Shown here one piece after another: positions 17,780 through 26,137 of a DNA stretch of 64,000 bases. The translations under genes and the position numbers were made by a program. Source of the DNA: CAZOOA01 sp964581355 (GTDB taxonomy: Bacteria > Bacillota > Dethiobacteria > DTU022 > UBA8154); the NCBI GenBank assembly GCA_964581355.1, contig CAZOOA010000005.1, forward strand, positions 1-64,000, written 5' to 3'. The notes beneath the pieces are model-generated. The model was not told the origin of the DNA and made no database searches. It saw only the letters and a program-made list of their open reading frames with translations. Each line of letters opens with the position of its first letter. Position 1 is the first letter of the stretch.

Positions 17780-18685
17780 ATGCTGGAGCAGTTTAAAAAA
17801 GGACTGAGCAAAACCAGGGAAGCGTTTAAGGGAAAACTGGATAATTTGTTTAAAGGAAAAGAAATAAACCAGGATTTTTTTGATGAACTGGAAGAAGTGT
17901 TAATTACAGCTGATGTAGGGGTGGAGACCTCCTTAAAATTGACGGAAGAACTGGAAGGGCGCCTGAAAGAGAAAAAGGTCAAAGATCGTGCTGGAGCCCG
18001 TGAGGAATTAAAAGGGTTGCTGGTGGAATTGCTGGAACAAGACAGCGATCCAGAGATCAATTTTTCCCCGGTTCCTCCTTCAGTTTGCCTGGTGCTGGGT
18101 GTTAACGGGGTGGGGAAGACAACTACTATTGCCAAAATGGCCTATTATTACTCCCAACAGGGCAAAAAAGTGCTCCTGGCCGCGGGTGACACCTTTCGTG
18201 CAGCTGCAATAGAGCAGCTTACAGAATGGTCTAAAGCCACCGAAGTTGATTTGATCAAACATCATGCTGGAGGGGATCCATCCGCTGTAATCTTTGATGC
18301 CGTGAATGCAGCCGTAGCAAGGCAGACTGACCTTTTACTATGCGATACAGCTGGCAGGTTGCACACCAAATCAAACCTGCTGGACGAAATAAAAAAGATG
18401 AACAGAACCATTGGTAAAGTGCTGCCTGAAGCTCCCCACGAGACTTTGATCGTCATTGATGCGACTACAGGTCATAACGGGATTGCCCAGGCTAGGTTGT
18501 TCCAGGAGGCAGTCCCGATAAGCGGCATTATTCTTACAAAGCTGGATGGGACGGCCCGGGGAGGCATCATCATAGCTGTAAAGGATTTAACCGGTATCCC
18601 GGTTAAACTTATTGGTACCGGTGAGAAAAAAGAGGATCTGCAGCCCTTTGATGCTGCTGCATTTGTAGATGCTCTTTTGGCATAA
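17780..18685 (+). CDS. ftsY: Signal recognition particle receptor FtsY
   Basis: FtsY is the membrane-bound GTPase that receives ribosomes delivered by the signal recognition particle. The 301-residue protein has the helical N domain and the G domain with GVNGVGKTTTIAK, DTAGRL and TKLDGTARGG, ending in the usual FDAAAFVDALL. The long acidic N-terminal region seen in proteobacteria is absent, as in most Firmicutes. The ATG at 17780 is chosen over a TTG at 17774, which is only 3 nt from the AAGGAGA ribosome site. Confidence 0.97.
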   Translation: MLEQFKKGLSKTREAFKGKLDNLFKGKEINQDFFDELEEVLITADVGVETSLKLTEELEGRLKEKKVKDRAGAREELKGLLVELLEQDSDPEINFSPVPPSVCLVLGVNGVGKTTTIAKMAYYYSQQGKKVLLAAGDTFRAAAIEQLTEWSKATEVDLIKHHAGGDPSAVIFDAVNAAVARQTDLLLCDTAGRLHTKSNLLDEIKKMNRTIGKVLPEAPHETLIVIDATTGHNGIAQARLFQEAVPISGIILTKLDGTARGGIIIAVKDLTGIPVKLIGTGEKKEDLQPFDAAAFVDALLA

Positions 18686-18710
18686 TTAAGAAGGAAAAAC
18701 TTGAAAGGTA

Positions 18711-18739
18711 TTTACTTTATCGGATTTATCGTGTATAAC
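18711..18739 (+). promoter_or_regulatory. Candidate promoter for ffh
   Basis: TTTACT (18711-18716) and TATAAC (18734-18739) are 17 nt apart, and a TG precedes the -10 box (18731-18732). In many Firmicutes this position is held by ylxM, which is missing. Confidence 0.45.
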
Positions 18740-18787
18740 TATTAGGGGAGCAGGGCCTCGCAGGCTCTGGCTTAACTTTTCTAAAAC

Positions 18788-18823
18788 AAAGGAGGGAAAC
18801 CCGGGGTATCCGGGTAAACCAGG
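18788..18823 (+). promoter_or_regulatory. ffh ribosome-binding site separated from the start by a hairpin
   Basis: The strong Shine-Dalgarno AAAGGAGGG (18788-18796) lies 27 nt before the TTG start. Between them ACCCGG (18799-18804) and CCGGGT (18810-18815) can form a 6-bp hairpin with a 5-nt loop. If folded, the effective spacer is about 10 nt. An in-frame TAA at 18815-18817 rules out an earlier start. Confidence 0.5.
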
Positions 18824-20167
18824 TTGATTTTTAGCGGTCTCTCTGAAAAACTTCAAGATACATTTAATAAACTAAAGAAAAAAGGCAAGCTTAATGAAAA
18901 AGATGTTGAGTCGGCTTTGCGGGAGGTCAGGATGGCGCTCCTGGAGGCGGACGTCAATTATAAGGTTGTCAAAAATTTTACTTCAACCCTCTCTGAAAGG
19001 GCTGTTGGCGCAGAAGTGTTAAAAAGCCTGACTCCTGGCCAGCAGGTGATCAAGATTGTCCACGAAGAGCTGGTCAATCTTATGGGAGAAAGTCAAAGTA
19101 AAATTGTTAGCCCTGATAACCCTCCCAAGACATTAATGCTTGTCGGGTTGCAAGGTTCCGGTAAAACGACGACAGCTGCCAAGTTGGCTTTGCACTTGAA
19201 GAAAATGGGCCACCGGCCTTTACTGGCGGCCGCGGATATTTATCGGCCTGCAGCCATTGATCAGCTTCATGTACTGGGCAAAGATGCCGATGTCCCGGTA
19301 TTTAGTCAAGGGCAGGAGAAGCCGGATAAAATAGTAGCAGCAGCCCATAAAACCGCCAAACAAGAAGGAAATGATTATTTAATCGTTGATACAGCGGGTA
19401 GACTGCATATCAACGAAGAACTTATGTCTGAACTGGAACTGTTGAAGAAAAAATTTGACCCGGGGGAGATTTTACTGGTAGTCGATTCTATGACAGGCCA
19501 GGATGCAGTCAATGTAGCCAAATCTTTTAACGAGCAGTTGGGACTTACCGGTGTTATATTGACCAAGTTGGATGGCGATACCAGGGGCGGTGCAGCTTTG
19601 TCTGTCAGGGCTGTTGCCGACTGTCCAATAAAATATGTGGGTACCGGAGAAAAACTGGATTCTTTTGAACCATTTTTTCCCGAAAGGATGGCTTCAAGGA
19701 TCCTGGGGATGGGGGATATGCTTTCCCTGATAGAAAAGGCCCAGGGTGTAGTAGATGAAGAAAAGACCCGCGAACTGGAAAAAAAGATGCGCAGCCAGTC
19801 TTTAACCCTGGAGGATTTTTTAGAGCAGCTGCAGCAAGTCAAACAAATGGGCCCCCTGGAAAACCTGGTAGAGATGATTCCGGGTTTAAACAAAGCTGCA
19901 GGAAAAGGCCTGGGGAACCTGAGCTTGGATGAAAAGCAGTTGGCCCGCGTGGAAGCAATTATCAACTCCATGACCCGGGAAGAGCGTCAAAAACCTGAAA
20001 TTATCAACAGCAGCCGCAGGAAACGAATTGCCAGCGGTAGCGGGACTACAGTCCAGGATGTGAACCGGATTTTAAAACAGTTTGAACAGATGAAGAAGTT
20101 GATGAAGCAGATGGGTTCCATGGAGAAAGGGAAAGGAAAGAAAAAGAAAGGGTTTTTCCCTTTTTAA
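18824..20167 (+). CDS. ffh: Signal recognition particle protein Ffh
   Basis: Ffh binds 4.5S/scRNA and signal peptides and docks with FtsY. The 447-residue protein shows the N domain, the G domain motifs GLQGSGKTTTAAK, DTAGRL and TKLDGDTRGG, and the methionine-rich M domain with the RNA-binding segment SRRKRIASGSGTTVQDVN. The lysine-rich tail KGKGKKKKGFFPF is common in Clostridia. The TTG at 18824 is the only start consistent with the upstream in-frame stop; its ribosome site appears to be bridged by a hairpin. Confidence 0.97.
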   Translation: MIFSGLSEKLQDTFNKLKKKGKLNEKDVESALREVRMALLEADVNYKVVKNFTSTLSERAVGAEVLKSLTPGQQVIKIVHEELVNLMGESQSKIVSPDNPPKTLMLVGLQGSGKTTTAAKLALHLKKMGHRPLLAAADIYRPAAIDQLHVLGKDADVPVFSQGQEKPDKIVAAAHKTAKQEGNDYLIVDTAGRLHINEELMSELELLKKKFDPGEILLVVDSMTGQDAVNVAKSFNEQLGLTGVILTKLDGDTRGGAALSVRAVADCPIKYVGTGEKLDSFEPFFPERMASRILGMGDMLSLIEKAQGVVDEEKTRELEKKMRSQSLTLEDFLEQLQQVKQMGPLENLVEMIPGLNKAAGKGLGNLSLDEKQLARVEAIINSMTREERQKPEIINSSRRKRIASGSGTTVQDVNRILKQFEQMKKLMKQMGSMEKGKGKKKKGFFPF

Positions 20168-20212
20168 TAGCACATTACATTAATAACACAATACTCAGGA
20201 GGTGTATAGCTG

Positions 20213-20461
20213 ATGTCTGTACGGATTCGTTTAAAAAGAATGGGAGCAAAAAAACGTCCCTTTTATCGGGTGGTTGTTGCCAGCACGAATTCTCCCCGTG
20301 ATGGGCGTTTTATCGAAGAAATCGGGTACTATAACCCTACAACTGATCCCAAAACGATTAAGATCGACCAGGAGAAAGCTGAAAAGTGGCTCTCCAAGGG
20401 CGCTCAACCTTCAGAAACAGTCAAAACTTTGTTAGCGCAAGCTGGCCTGCAAAGCAAATAA
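20213..20461 (+). CDS. rpsP: 30S ribosomal protein S16
   Basis: S16 helps 30S assembly. The 82-residue protein has the family opening [20 protein letters not shown] followed by [19 protein letters not shown], both fully conserved. The ATG follows a CAGGAGGTG ribosome site. It begins the rpsP-khpA-rimM-trmD-rplS ribosome-maturation group, the usual order in Firmicutes. Confidence 0.98.
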   Translation: MSVRIRLKRMGAKKRPFYRVVVASTNSPRDGRFIEEIGYYNPTTDPKTIKIDQEKAEKWLSKGAQPSETVKTLLAQAGLQSK

Positions 20462-20482
20462 ATGCTAGGGGAGTGGTAACAG

Positions 20483-20713
20483 GTGAAGGAAATGGTTGAA
20501 TACCTGGCAAAGGCCCTTGTCGATTATCCTGATCAGGTTGATGTAAGGCAGGTTGAAGGTGAGCGTTCCATCATTCTTGAGCTGCGGGTGGCATCGGAAG
20601 ATATGGGAAAGGTAATTGGAAAACAGGGTCGGATCGCCAAGGCCATCCGTACTGTGGTCAATGCCGCTGCAGTAAAAGAGAATAAAAAGGTAATGGTGGA
20701 AATTATCCAGTAA
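20483..20713 (+). CDS. khpA: KH-domain RNA-binding protein KhpA
   Basis: This 76-residue protein consists of a single KH-like domain with the RNA-contacting loop VIGKQGRIAKAIRT (about residues 44-57). KhpA pairs with KhpB (Jag) and binds RNAs linked to cell division and elongation in Gram-positive bacteria. The GTG start lies about 10 nt after a GGGGAG ribosome site. Its place between rpsP and rimM is the standard one. Confidence 0.95.
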   Translation: MKEMVEYLAKALVDYPDQVDVRQVEGERSIILELRVASEDMGKVIGKQGRIAKAIRTVVNAAAVKENKKVMVEIIQ

Positions 20714-20724
20714 GGAGCAGAGTA

Positions 20725-21240
20725 ATGACGTCTCACATGGTGATTGTTGGAAAAATCCTGGCTCCCTTTGGAGTAAAAGGCGAAGTTAAGGTTTTACCAT
20801 ATTCTGACCACCTGGAGCGTTGTTACCTGTTGAGAAACGTTAAAATTGAAGGGGCCGGTATTTCTGAATACAGGGAAGTTGAGCAGGCAAGTATCCATAA
20901 GAATATATGGCTCCTTCGATTTGCAGATTGCCACACGCGCGATGAAGCTCTGCGGATGAAAAATGCGCTGGTAAAAATAGACCCTTCCGAAAGGCTGCCT
21001 TTGCCTGAAGGAAGCTATTATTTTGACCAGGTTATTGGTTTGGATGTGTATACTGTGGAAGGAGTTTACCTGGGCCGACTAGAAGATGTGCTCCAACCAG
21101 GAGGTAATGACGTTTACCAGATTATAAACGTTCATGATCAATCTCAAGTCCTGATTCCAGCTTTAAAAGAAGTGGTGAAAGAAGTTGACCTGGAAAAAGA
21201 AATAATGATTATTGAACCGCTACCTGGTCTGCTGGAATGA
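20725..21240 (+). CDS. rimM: 16S rRNA processing protein RimM
   Basis: RimM binds S19 and helps mature the 30S head. The N-terminal RimM domain begins VGKILAPFGVKGEVKV, and the C-terminal PRC-barrel domain contains YYFDQVIGLDVYTVEG and VLIPALKEVVKEVDLEKE. The 171-residue length is normal. The ATG lies 11 nt after the khpA stop, with an AAGGAGC ribosome site overlapping that stop. It belongs to the rpsP-khpA-rimM-trmD-rplS group. Confidence 0.96.
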   Translation: MTSHMVIVGKILAPFGVKGEVKVLPYSDHLERCYLLRNVKIEGAGISEYREVEQASIHKNIWLLRFADCHTRDEALRMKNALVKIDPSERLPLPEGSYYFDQVIGLDVYTVEGVYLGRLEDVLQPGGNDVYQIINVHDQSQVLIPALKEVVKEVDLEKEIMIIEPLPGLLE

Positions 21241-21342
21241 TCAACTCTCAGCAGTATGTCCGAAACAACAGGACAGAAACTCTGCTTGTAACAGCACAGG
21301 CAAGCGCAGAACCGGGATTCATGATGTAAGGTGTGAAGAGCT

Positions 21343-22044
21343 TTGAATGTTGATATTGTGTCAGCCTTTCCCAGGATGTTTGAGAGTGTTTTCGGGGAAA
21401 GTATTATTAAGCGGACGATAGAAAAAGAACTGGTTGCCATCAGGATTTGGGATTTAAGGGATTTCACCTCGGATAAGCATCGGCAAGTGGATGACTGTCC
21501 TTTTGGCGGTGGGCCCGGTATGGTAATGAAGCCGGAACCGTTTTTCCAAGCTGTAGAGTTCATCCAGGATGGGAATAAACACCTGACAAACCGGAGAACT
21601 CTATTAATGTCGCCCCAGGGGGCGACTTTTTCCCAGCAAAAAGCGGTTCAATTGAGCAAGGTGGAACACCTGGTTATTTTATGCGGACATTATGAAGGGG
21701 TCGATGAAAGGGTGCGGTTGTCCCTGGTGGACGAGGAAATATCCATCGGTGATTACGTTTTAACCGGGGGGGAACTGGCTGCCATGGTCCTGGTTGATGC
21801 TGTAATTCGCTTGCTCCCCGGTGCCTTAAAAGATGCCTCACTGGAAGAAGAATCATTTTCCAGCGGTTTGCTGGAGTACCCCCAGTACACACGCCCCCGG
21901 GAATATCGAAACATGAAAGTCCCTGACATCTTGCTTTCTGGGGACCATGAAAAAATTCGAAAGTGGAGAGAGCAAATGTCGCTGCAAAAAACCCGGGAAA
22001 GAAGGCCTGACTTGCTATCCAGGCAGGACGGCTATACAGAATAA
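21343..22044 (+). CDS. trmD: tRNA (guanine-N1-)-methyltransferase TrmD
   Basis: TrmD methylates G37 beside the anticodon, which prevents frameshifting. The 233-residue protein is a SPOUT-type knotted enzyme: it shows [27 protein letters not shown] and the S-adenosylmethionine loop [13 protein letters not shown]. The TTG at 21343 gives [13 protein letters not shown], matching the family N-terminus; the ribosome site GAAGAG is modest. A 100-nt spacer with a small hairpin (TGTCC/GGACA) separates it from rimM. Confidence 0.96.
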   Translation: MNVDIVSAFPRMFESVFGESIIKRTIEKELVAIRIWDLRDFTSDKHRQVDDCPFGGGPGMVMKPEPFFQAVEFIQDGNKHLTNRRTLLMSPQGATFSQQKAVQLSKVEHLVILCGHYEGVDERVRLSLVDEEISIGDYVLTGGELAAMVLVDAVIRLLPGALKDASLEEESFSSGLLEYPQYTRPREYRNMKVPDILLSGDHEKIRKWREQMSLQKTRERRPDLLSRQDGYTE

Positions 22045-22117
22045 AGCGGCGATTCTATCTCCAGGGCTAAGCCTGAAATGGCGGCAATACTATCAATTGC
22101 TATCATGATTAAAAATG

Positions 22118-22146
22118 TTGTTTATAACAATCTTCTGTGGTATATT
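22118..22146 (+). promoter_or_regulatory. Candidate promoter for rplS
   Basis: TTGTTT (22118-22123) and TATATT (22141-22146) are 17 nt apart, about 65 nt before the rplS start, inside the 167-nt gap after trmD. No other feature is seen in the gap. Confidence 0.45.
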
Positions 22147-22211
22147 TTAGAGATAGGATGATAAACTGGCACGGAAGTGGAAGTTGAAATATAAGAAAGG
22201 AGTTAGCTGCT

Positions 22212-22556
22212 ATGGATTTAGTGAAACAAGTAGAAAGTGAATATATGAAAGAAGAGGTTCCCTCTTTTGCAGTGGGAGATACGGTAAAAGTTCATTTTAA
22301 AGTTATCGAAGGAAACCGTGAAAGAATTCAGGTCTTTGAAGGTGTTGTGATCAAGAAAAAAGGTGGAGGTATTGGAGAAACATTTACGGTGCGCCGGGTT
22401 TCTTATGGTGTTGGGATTGAGCGGGTTTTTCCTCTTCATTCACCCAAAATTGACAAGATCCAGGTGGCTCGCTGGGGAGATGTCAGGCGTTCGAAGTTGT
22501 ACTTCTTAAGGCAGCTAAGGGGTAAGGCGGCCCGGATCAAGGAAAAGAAAAAATAG
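22212..22556 (+). CDS. rplS: 50S ribosomal protein L19
   Basis: L19 lies at the interface of the ribosomal subunits. The 114-residue protein has the typical [32 protein letters not shown] and [20 protein letters not shown] segments. The ATG has an AAGGAG ribosome site. It has its own candidate promoter and is followed by the signal peptidase gene, as in many Firmicutes. Confidence 0.98.
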   Translation: MDLVKQVESEYMKEEVPSFAVGDTVKVHFKVIEGNRERIQVFEGVVIKKKGGGIGETFTVRRVSYGVGIERVFPLHSPKIDKIQVARWGDVRRSKLYFLRQLRGKAARIKEKKK

Positions 22557-22602
22557 TTGAGAGCAGATCTTCCAGGTTATTTTGGTTTACGGAGCGTTGT
22601 CT

Positions 22603-23187
22603 ATGGAGAATGATTTTTTCAACACAGAAAATGATGCCTATAAAGAGCAGTCCAGTCAAAAGAACATGAAAAAAGAAGTGGGCGAATGGGTCCGCTCTAT
22701 TGTGTTGGCCATCGTTATTGCGGTGGTCATACGCATGTTTTTTTTCGAAACGTTTCTTGTGGACGGGACATCTATGTTTCCTACACTACAGCATAATGAA
22801 CGCCTGGTAGTCAATAAAGCGGTTTACTATTTCAGGGAACCCCAGGAGGGCGAAATCATTGTTTTTAATTATCAACCAAGGCCTCGCCGGGACTTCATTA
22901 AGCGTGTAGTGGCTACGGAGGGGGACACTGTTGAAATTCGAGACGGGGATCTTCTTGTTAACGATCAAGTGGTTGAAGAACCTTATATCAAAAAGAATTC
23001 CATGAGGGACTTTGGCCCCGTCGAAATACCTGAGGAGCACCTCTTTGTTTTGGGTGATAACCGCAATAACAGCATGGATAGCCGCGACAAGGAAGTAGGT
23101 GCTGTTTCCCTGGAGCAGGTTAGAGGAAAAGCGCTTGTAGTCTTTTGGCCGCCCTTCGAAGTCAGGGCTTTGGGGGAAGAATCATGA
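22603..23187 (+). CDS. lepB: Signal peptidase I
   Basis: Type I signal peptidase removes signal peptides of exported proteins outside the membrane. The 194-residue protein has one N-terminal membrane segment (about residues 32-48), the catalytic Ser57 in VDGTSMFPTL, the general base Lys100 in RDFIKRVVA and the closing box GDNRNNSMDSR. The ATG at 22603 with a GGAGC site is preferred over a TTG at 22582 that has none. Its stop overlaps the rbgA start as ATGA. Confidence 0.95.
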   Translation: MENDFFNTENDAYKEQSSQKNMKKEVGEWVRSIVLAIVIAVVIRMFFFETFLVDGTSMFPTLQHNERLVVNKAVYYFREPQEGEIIVFNYQPRPRRDFIKRVVATEGDTVEIRDGDLLVNDQVVEEPYIKKNSMRDFGPVEIPEEHLFVLGDNRNNSMDSRDKEVGAVSLEQVRGKALVVFWPPFEVRALGEES

Positions 23188-24032
23188 GTGGAGAACGCCC
23201 TTCCGGTGTGATGCTCAAAGAAGAGAAACGTCTGTTACAGCACCTCAAGCATGTAGACTTGGTGGTGGAAGCCCTGGATGCACGCCTGCCAAAAACAAGC
23301 AGGAACTACCGGTTTTTAAATGCTCTTGCAAGTAAAAAGAGAGTGGTTTTGTTAAATAAAGCAGATCTGGCGGATCAAGATGTTACGGGTCAATGGATTA
23401 ACTTTCTGGGAAAAGAACATTGGCCCGTTTTGGCGTTTTCCAGCAAAACCAATCGTGATCTAAAGCGCTTTGAGTCCCTGCTTATGAAGCAGCGTCCCCA
23501 AAATATGAAATTTAAGCGCCCTTTACGGTTAATTGTTGTGGGCATCCCCAACGTGGGAAAATCATCGGTCATAAACCGCCTGGCACATAAACTGGCTGCG
23601 AGAACAGGCAATACACCCGGTGTTACACGGGGGCCTCAGTGGATCCGCTTGAGAGCAGGCTGGGAGATGCTCGATACTCCAGGCTTGCTTTCACCAAACC
23701 TGGACCCTGAAAAAGCTTCCCCTGGGCTGGCTGTTATTGGGGCCATTAGTCCCCGGGCTTATGATCATGAAACAGTTGCCCAATGGCTGTTGGATTGCCT
23801 GCTCCAAAAGGAGCGATACCGCAAGTTATTGCAGGATTATTATGGGCTGGAACCTGCTGGGCCCGATGAAGGCACAGAAACTTACCTAAAGCGCATTGGA
23901 CAATCCCGGAGACTGCTGGGTCCGGGAGGGGATGTTAGTAAGGAAAAATCATCCCAGGTTTTATTAAAAGATTTTCGGAAAGGAGCGCTGGGGCGCATAA
24001 CCCTGGAAAGCCCTGGAGATGTAGATGAATAG
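23184..24032 (+). CDS. rbgA: Ribosome biogenesis GTPase RbgA (YlqF)
   Basis: RbgA is a circularly permuted GTPase that completes 50S assembly. The 282-residue protein shows the permuted order G4 NKAD, G5 FSSK, G1 GIPNVGKSS, G2 TPGVTRG and G3 DTPG, then a C-terminal helical domain. The N-terminal WFPGHM motif of classical RbgA is not conserved here: the aligned stretch reads RPSGVM. The ATG overlaps the lepB stop and has a GGGGGAAGA ribosome site; a longer open frame back to 23145 runs inside lepB and is rejected. Confidence 0.92.
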   Translation: MSGERPSGVMLKEEKRLLQHLKHVDLVVEALDARLPKTSRNYRFLNALASKKRVVLLNKADLADQDVTGQWINFLGKEHWPVLAFSSKTNRDLKRFESLLMKQRPQNMKFKRPLRLIVVGIPNVGKSSVINRLAHKLAARTGNTPGVTRGPQWIRLRAGWEMLDTPGLLSPNLDPEKASPGLAVIGAISPRAYDHETVAQWLLDCLLQKERYRKLLQDYYGLEPAGPDEGTETYLKRIGQSRRLLGPGGDVSKEKSSQVLLKDFRKGALGRITLESPGDVDE

Positions 24033-24813
24033 TCACAGCCGAACCAACTTTTCGTCATGGACAGTCAAAGAAATAGAACAATATTTACTGGAGAACCCTG
24101 TAATTGACAGCACAGTCATCAGTCAATTACAGAGTGATCCCAGGAAAGGTGTCCGGGAACGGGTAGCCCGTTACTTTAAACGTCGAAATAATGACCTGAA
24201 AGGCCTGGAACGTTTAAACAGGTTAACCCGGAAAGAAAGACTGCTTGAGGAGCAAGGCTTTGCCTGTATAGCCGGTGTTGATGAAGCCGGAAGAGGTCCC
24301 TTGGCCGGCCCTGTAGTTGCAGCTGCTGTTATTCTCAAAGAAAAGCCCTATGGTTTATTTAAGTATGTTGACGATTCGAAAAAACTATCCCCGAAAAAAA
24401 GAAAAGAGTTGTATGAAACGATAATAAAACATGCTCTTGCAGTAAATACTGCAGTAATCGGAACAGAGAGAATCGACCAGGTGAACATCTTTCAAGCTTC
24501 CCTGGAAGCAATGCACCAATCAATTATCGGCCTTTCTGTTTCCCCTGATTTTATCCTGACGGATGGTTTTAAAATCCCGGAGTTGAGTATTGCACAAGAG
24601 GCGATCAAAGGTGGCGACTCCCTATGTTTATCTATTTCTGCAGCCTCTATTATTGCCAAAGTAACCAGGGATAAAATAATGGAAGAATACGGTTATTGCT
24701 ACCAGGGTTATGGTTTTGAGCAAAATAAGGGGTATCCCACAGCAGAACACAAAAGAGCGATTAAAGAATTGGGGCCCACACCAATACATAGACGCAGCTT
24801 TTCCCTGGATTAG
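24025..24813 (+). CDS. rnhB: Ribonuclease HII
   Basis: RNase HII removes ribonucleotides and RNA from RNA-DNA hybrids. The catalytic domain starts at about residue 82 with GVDEAGRGPLAGPVVAAAV (Asp86, Glu87), followed by DDSKKLSPKKR and SIIAKVTRDKIM. The first 75 residues form the helical extension common in Firmicutes RnhB. The ATG overlaps the rbgA stop by 8 nt. Length is 262 aa. Confidence 0.97.
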   Translation: MNSHSRTNFSSWTVKEIEQYLLENPVIDSTVISQLQSDPRKGVRERVARYFKRRNNDLKGLERLNRLTRKERLLEEQGFACIAGVDEAGRGPLAGPVVAAAVILKEKPYGLFKYVDDSKKLSPKKRKELYETIIKHALAVNTAVIGTERIDQVNIFQASLEAMHQSIIGLSVSPDFILTDGFKIPELSIAQEAIKGGDSLCLSISAASIIAKVTRDKIMEEYGYCYQGYGFEQNKGYPTAEHKRAIKELGPTPIHRRSFSLD

Positions 24814-24828
24814 TGGGGTGAAGGCTTC

Positions 24829-25218
24829 TTGGAAAAGAAAACCGGAGCAAAAGGCTATAAAAAAAGGATTGGGAAAGCGGGAGAAAAGGTCGCCAGGTTG
24901 TTTTTGGAACAGGAATGCGGTTGGAAAATTATTGAGCAAAATTTCTCCTGCTCCCTGGGTGAAATAGACCTGGTTGCCCAGGATGGCAGTACGGTTGTTT
25001 TTGTGGAAGTCCGCTCCACAGGAACTGCTAATTTTGATTTGGTCGAGGAATCTATCAACTGGCAGAAGCAAAAAAAGATAAAACAACTGGCTTTGTTTTA
25101 TCTAAAAAAACAGAAGAACCTTGCTGTTCTTTCCTCTCGTTTTGATGTTCTGCTGGTACAGATCAATCCTGAAACAATGGAAAAACAACGGATCCATTGG
25201 ATCAAGGACGCTTTTTAG
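24829..25218 (+). CDS. yraN: YraN family (UPF0102) nuclease-like protein
   Basis: The 129-residue protein has the UPF0102 restriction-endonuclease-like fold: GKAGEKVARLFLEQ, NFSCSLGEIDLVAQDG and VVFVEVRS, which contain the acidic and Glu-x-Lys-like positions of this fold (here Glu-Val-Arg). Its cellular role is not settled. The TTG start has a GGGGTGA site about 8 nt upstream. Its place after rnhB is conserved in many bacteria. It ends the conserved plus-strand block. Confidence 0.93.
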   Translation: MEKKTGAKGYKKRIGKAGEKVARLFLEQECGWKIIEQNFSCSLGEIDLVAQDGSTVVFVEVRSTGTANFDLVEESINWQKQKKIKQLALFYLKKQKNLAVLSSRFDVLLVQINPETMEKQRIHWIKDAF

Positions 25219-25280
25219 AAATCCGGTGGGAATCCTCGGGATCTATTGACCACGTGAGGATATCATTCTTAAAGTTCTTT

Positions 25281-25426
25281 GTAACTGCTCAGCGCTATTT
25301 GTAAGCGAAGCTGTGGGGACAGTTTTCGCGCTTCCGGAGCGCAGCGGAGGACCGACAGGGAAAGCGCGAGAACCGTCCCCCTGCTTTGCGGCGTGTTGTG
25401 GAATCATATAAGGGCTGAGCAGTTAC
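25281..25426. repeat. Nested palindromic repeat between convergent genes
   Basis: The outer arms GTAACTGCTCAGC (25281-25293) and GCTGAGCAGTTAC (25414-25426) are perfect 13-bp inverted repeats. Inside, GGGGACAGTTTTCGCGCTT (25315-25333) pairs with 25362-25380 over 19 bp with one mismatch and one G-U pair. The right outer arm contains the stop codon of the minus-strand gene. It looks like a REP- or MITE-type element; it could also serve as a two-way terminator between the convergent genes. Confidence 0.65.
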
Positions 25427-26031
25427 AGTTCTTTTAGATCTGTGGCAATGGCATTTAAATGCCAGAGTATATCCTCAAACGCATCCAGCATTTGTAAGAA
25501 AACAGAGGAGGCTTGAGCGGGACAGATGCCCTGGCTTAGCCTTTCTTCATGCTCGATGGCGTAACGCCGCGAAATAAGCTCGTACTTGTTGGTTTCCTTA
25601 AATATATAGCGAAACAGAACAGGGTTCATGTTGACCAACAAGTCATTCAGGTAGCTATAGATGGCTTTTACCCCCTGGAACAGCTCTTCCATTTCCATGG
25701 CTGCAGTATGGGTAAAACGAATATCGTTCTTGTTTTTAATCCGGGTGAAGTTAATCAGTTTTTCATGATCAAATTTAAGTTTCTGCATGTGAACTAACAG
25801 GGAATACAGCAAAGCGTATTCTTCCCGTGTGATATCATCCAGTTCCTTTAATTTTTGGGAAAGGGTATTAACAAGCTGGGCGATTTCCCGGTTCTTCTCT
25901 TCGGCGCTGCTCAATGCTTCTTCATTGCGATTAATATACCCTTCAAATGTGTCGTGCATGATTTCATTGGCGCTGGTTGATATATCTTTAAGTAGGTTTA
26001 CAACATCAACATCATGAAATATCTTGGCCAT
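25423..26031 (-). CDS. PhoU-like helical protein, function unknown
   Basis: The 202-residue protein is predicted almost wholly alpha-helical, with heptad-like stretches such as NREIAQLVNTLSQKLKELDD and a C-terminal FLQMLDAFEDILWHLNAI helix, reminiscent of PhoU-type bundles and of the PhoU-like tails of Na/Pi transporters. No metal or catalytic motif is evident. The ATG has a strong GGGAGGTGAGG ribosome site. It is transcribed towards yraN, divergent from comM, and its stop codon lies in a palindromic repeat. The PhoU link is tentative. Confidence 0.5.
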   Translation of the reverse strand: MAKIFHDVDVVNLLKDISTSANEIMHDTFEGYINRNEEALSSAEEKNREIAQLVNTLSQKLKELDDITREEYALLYSLLVHMQKLKFDHEKLINFTRIKNKNDIRFTHTAAMEMEELFQGVKAIYSYLNDLLVNMNPVLFRYIFKETNKYELISRRYAIEHEERLSQGICPAQASSVFLQMLDAFEDILWHLNAIATDLKEL

Positions 26032-26137
26032 AAAGCCTCACCTCCCTAAAAAATTATATCATAAAACGGGATATTTTTAAACCTTGTTTGGACAGGACAG
26101 GCATTACAGGAACTATCTTGGAAAGGGGATAGGATGA

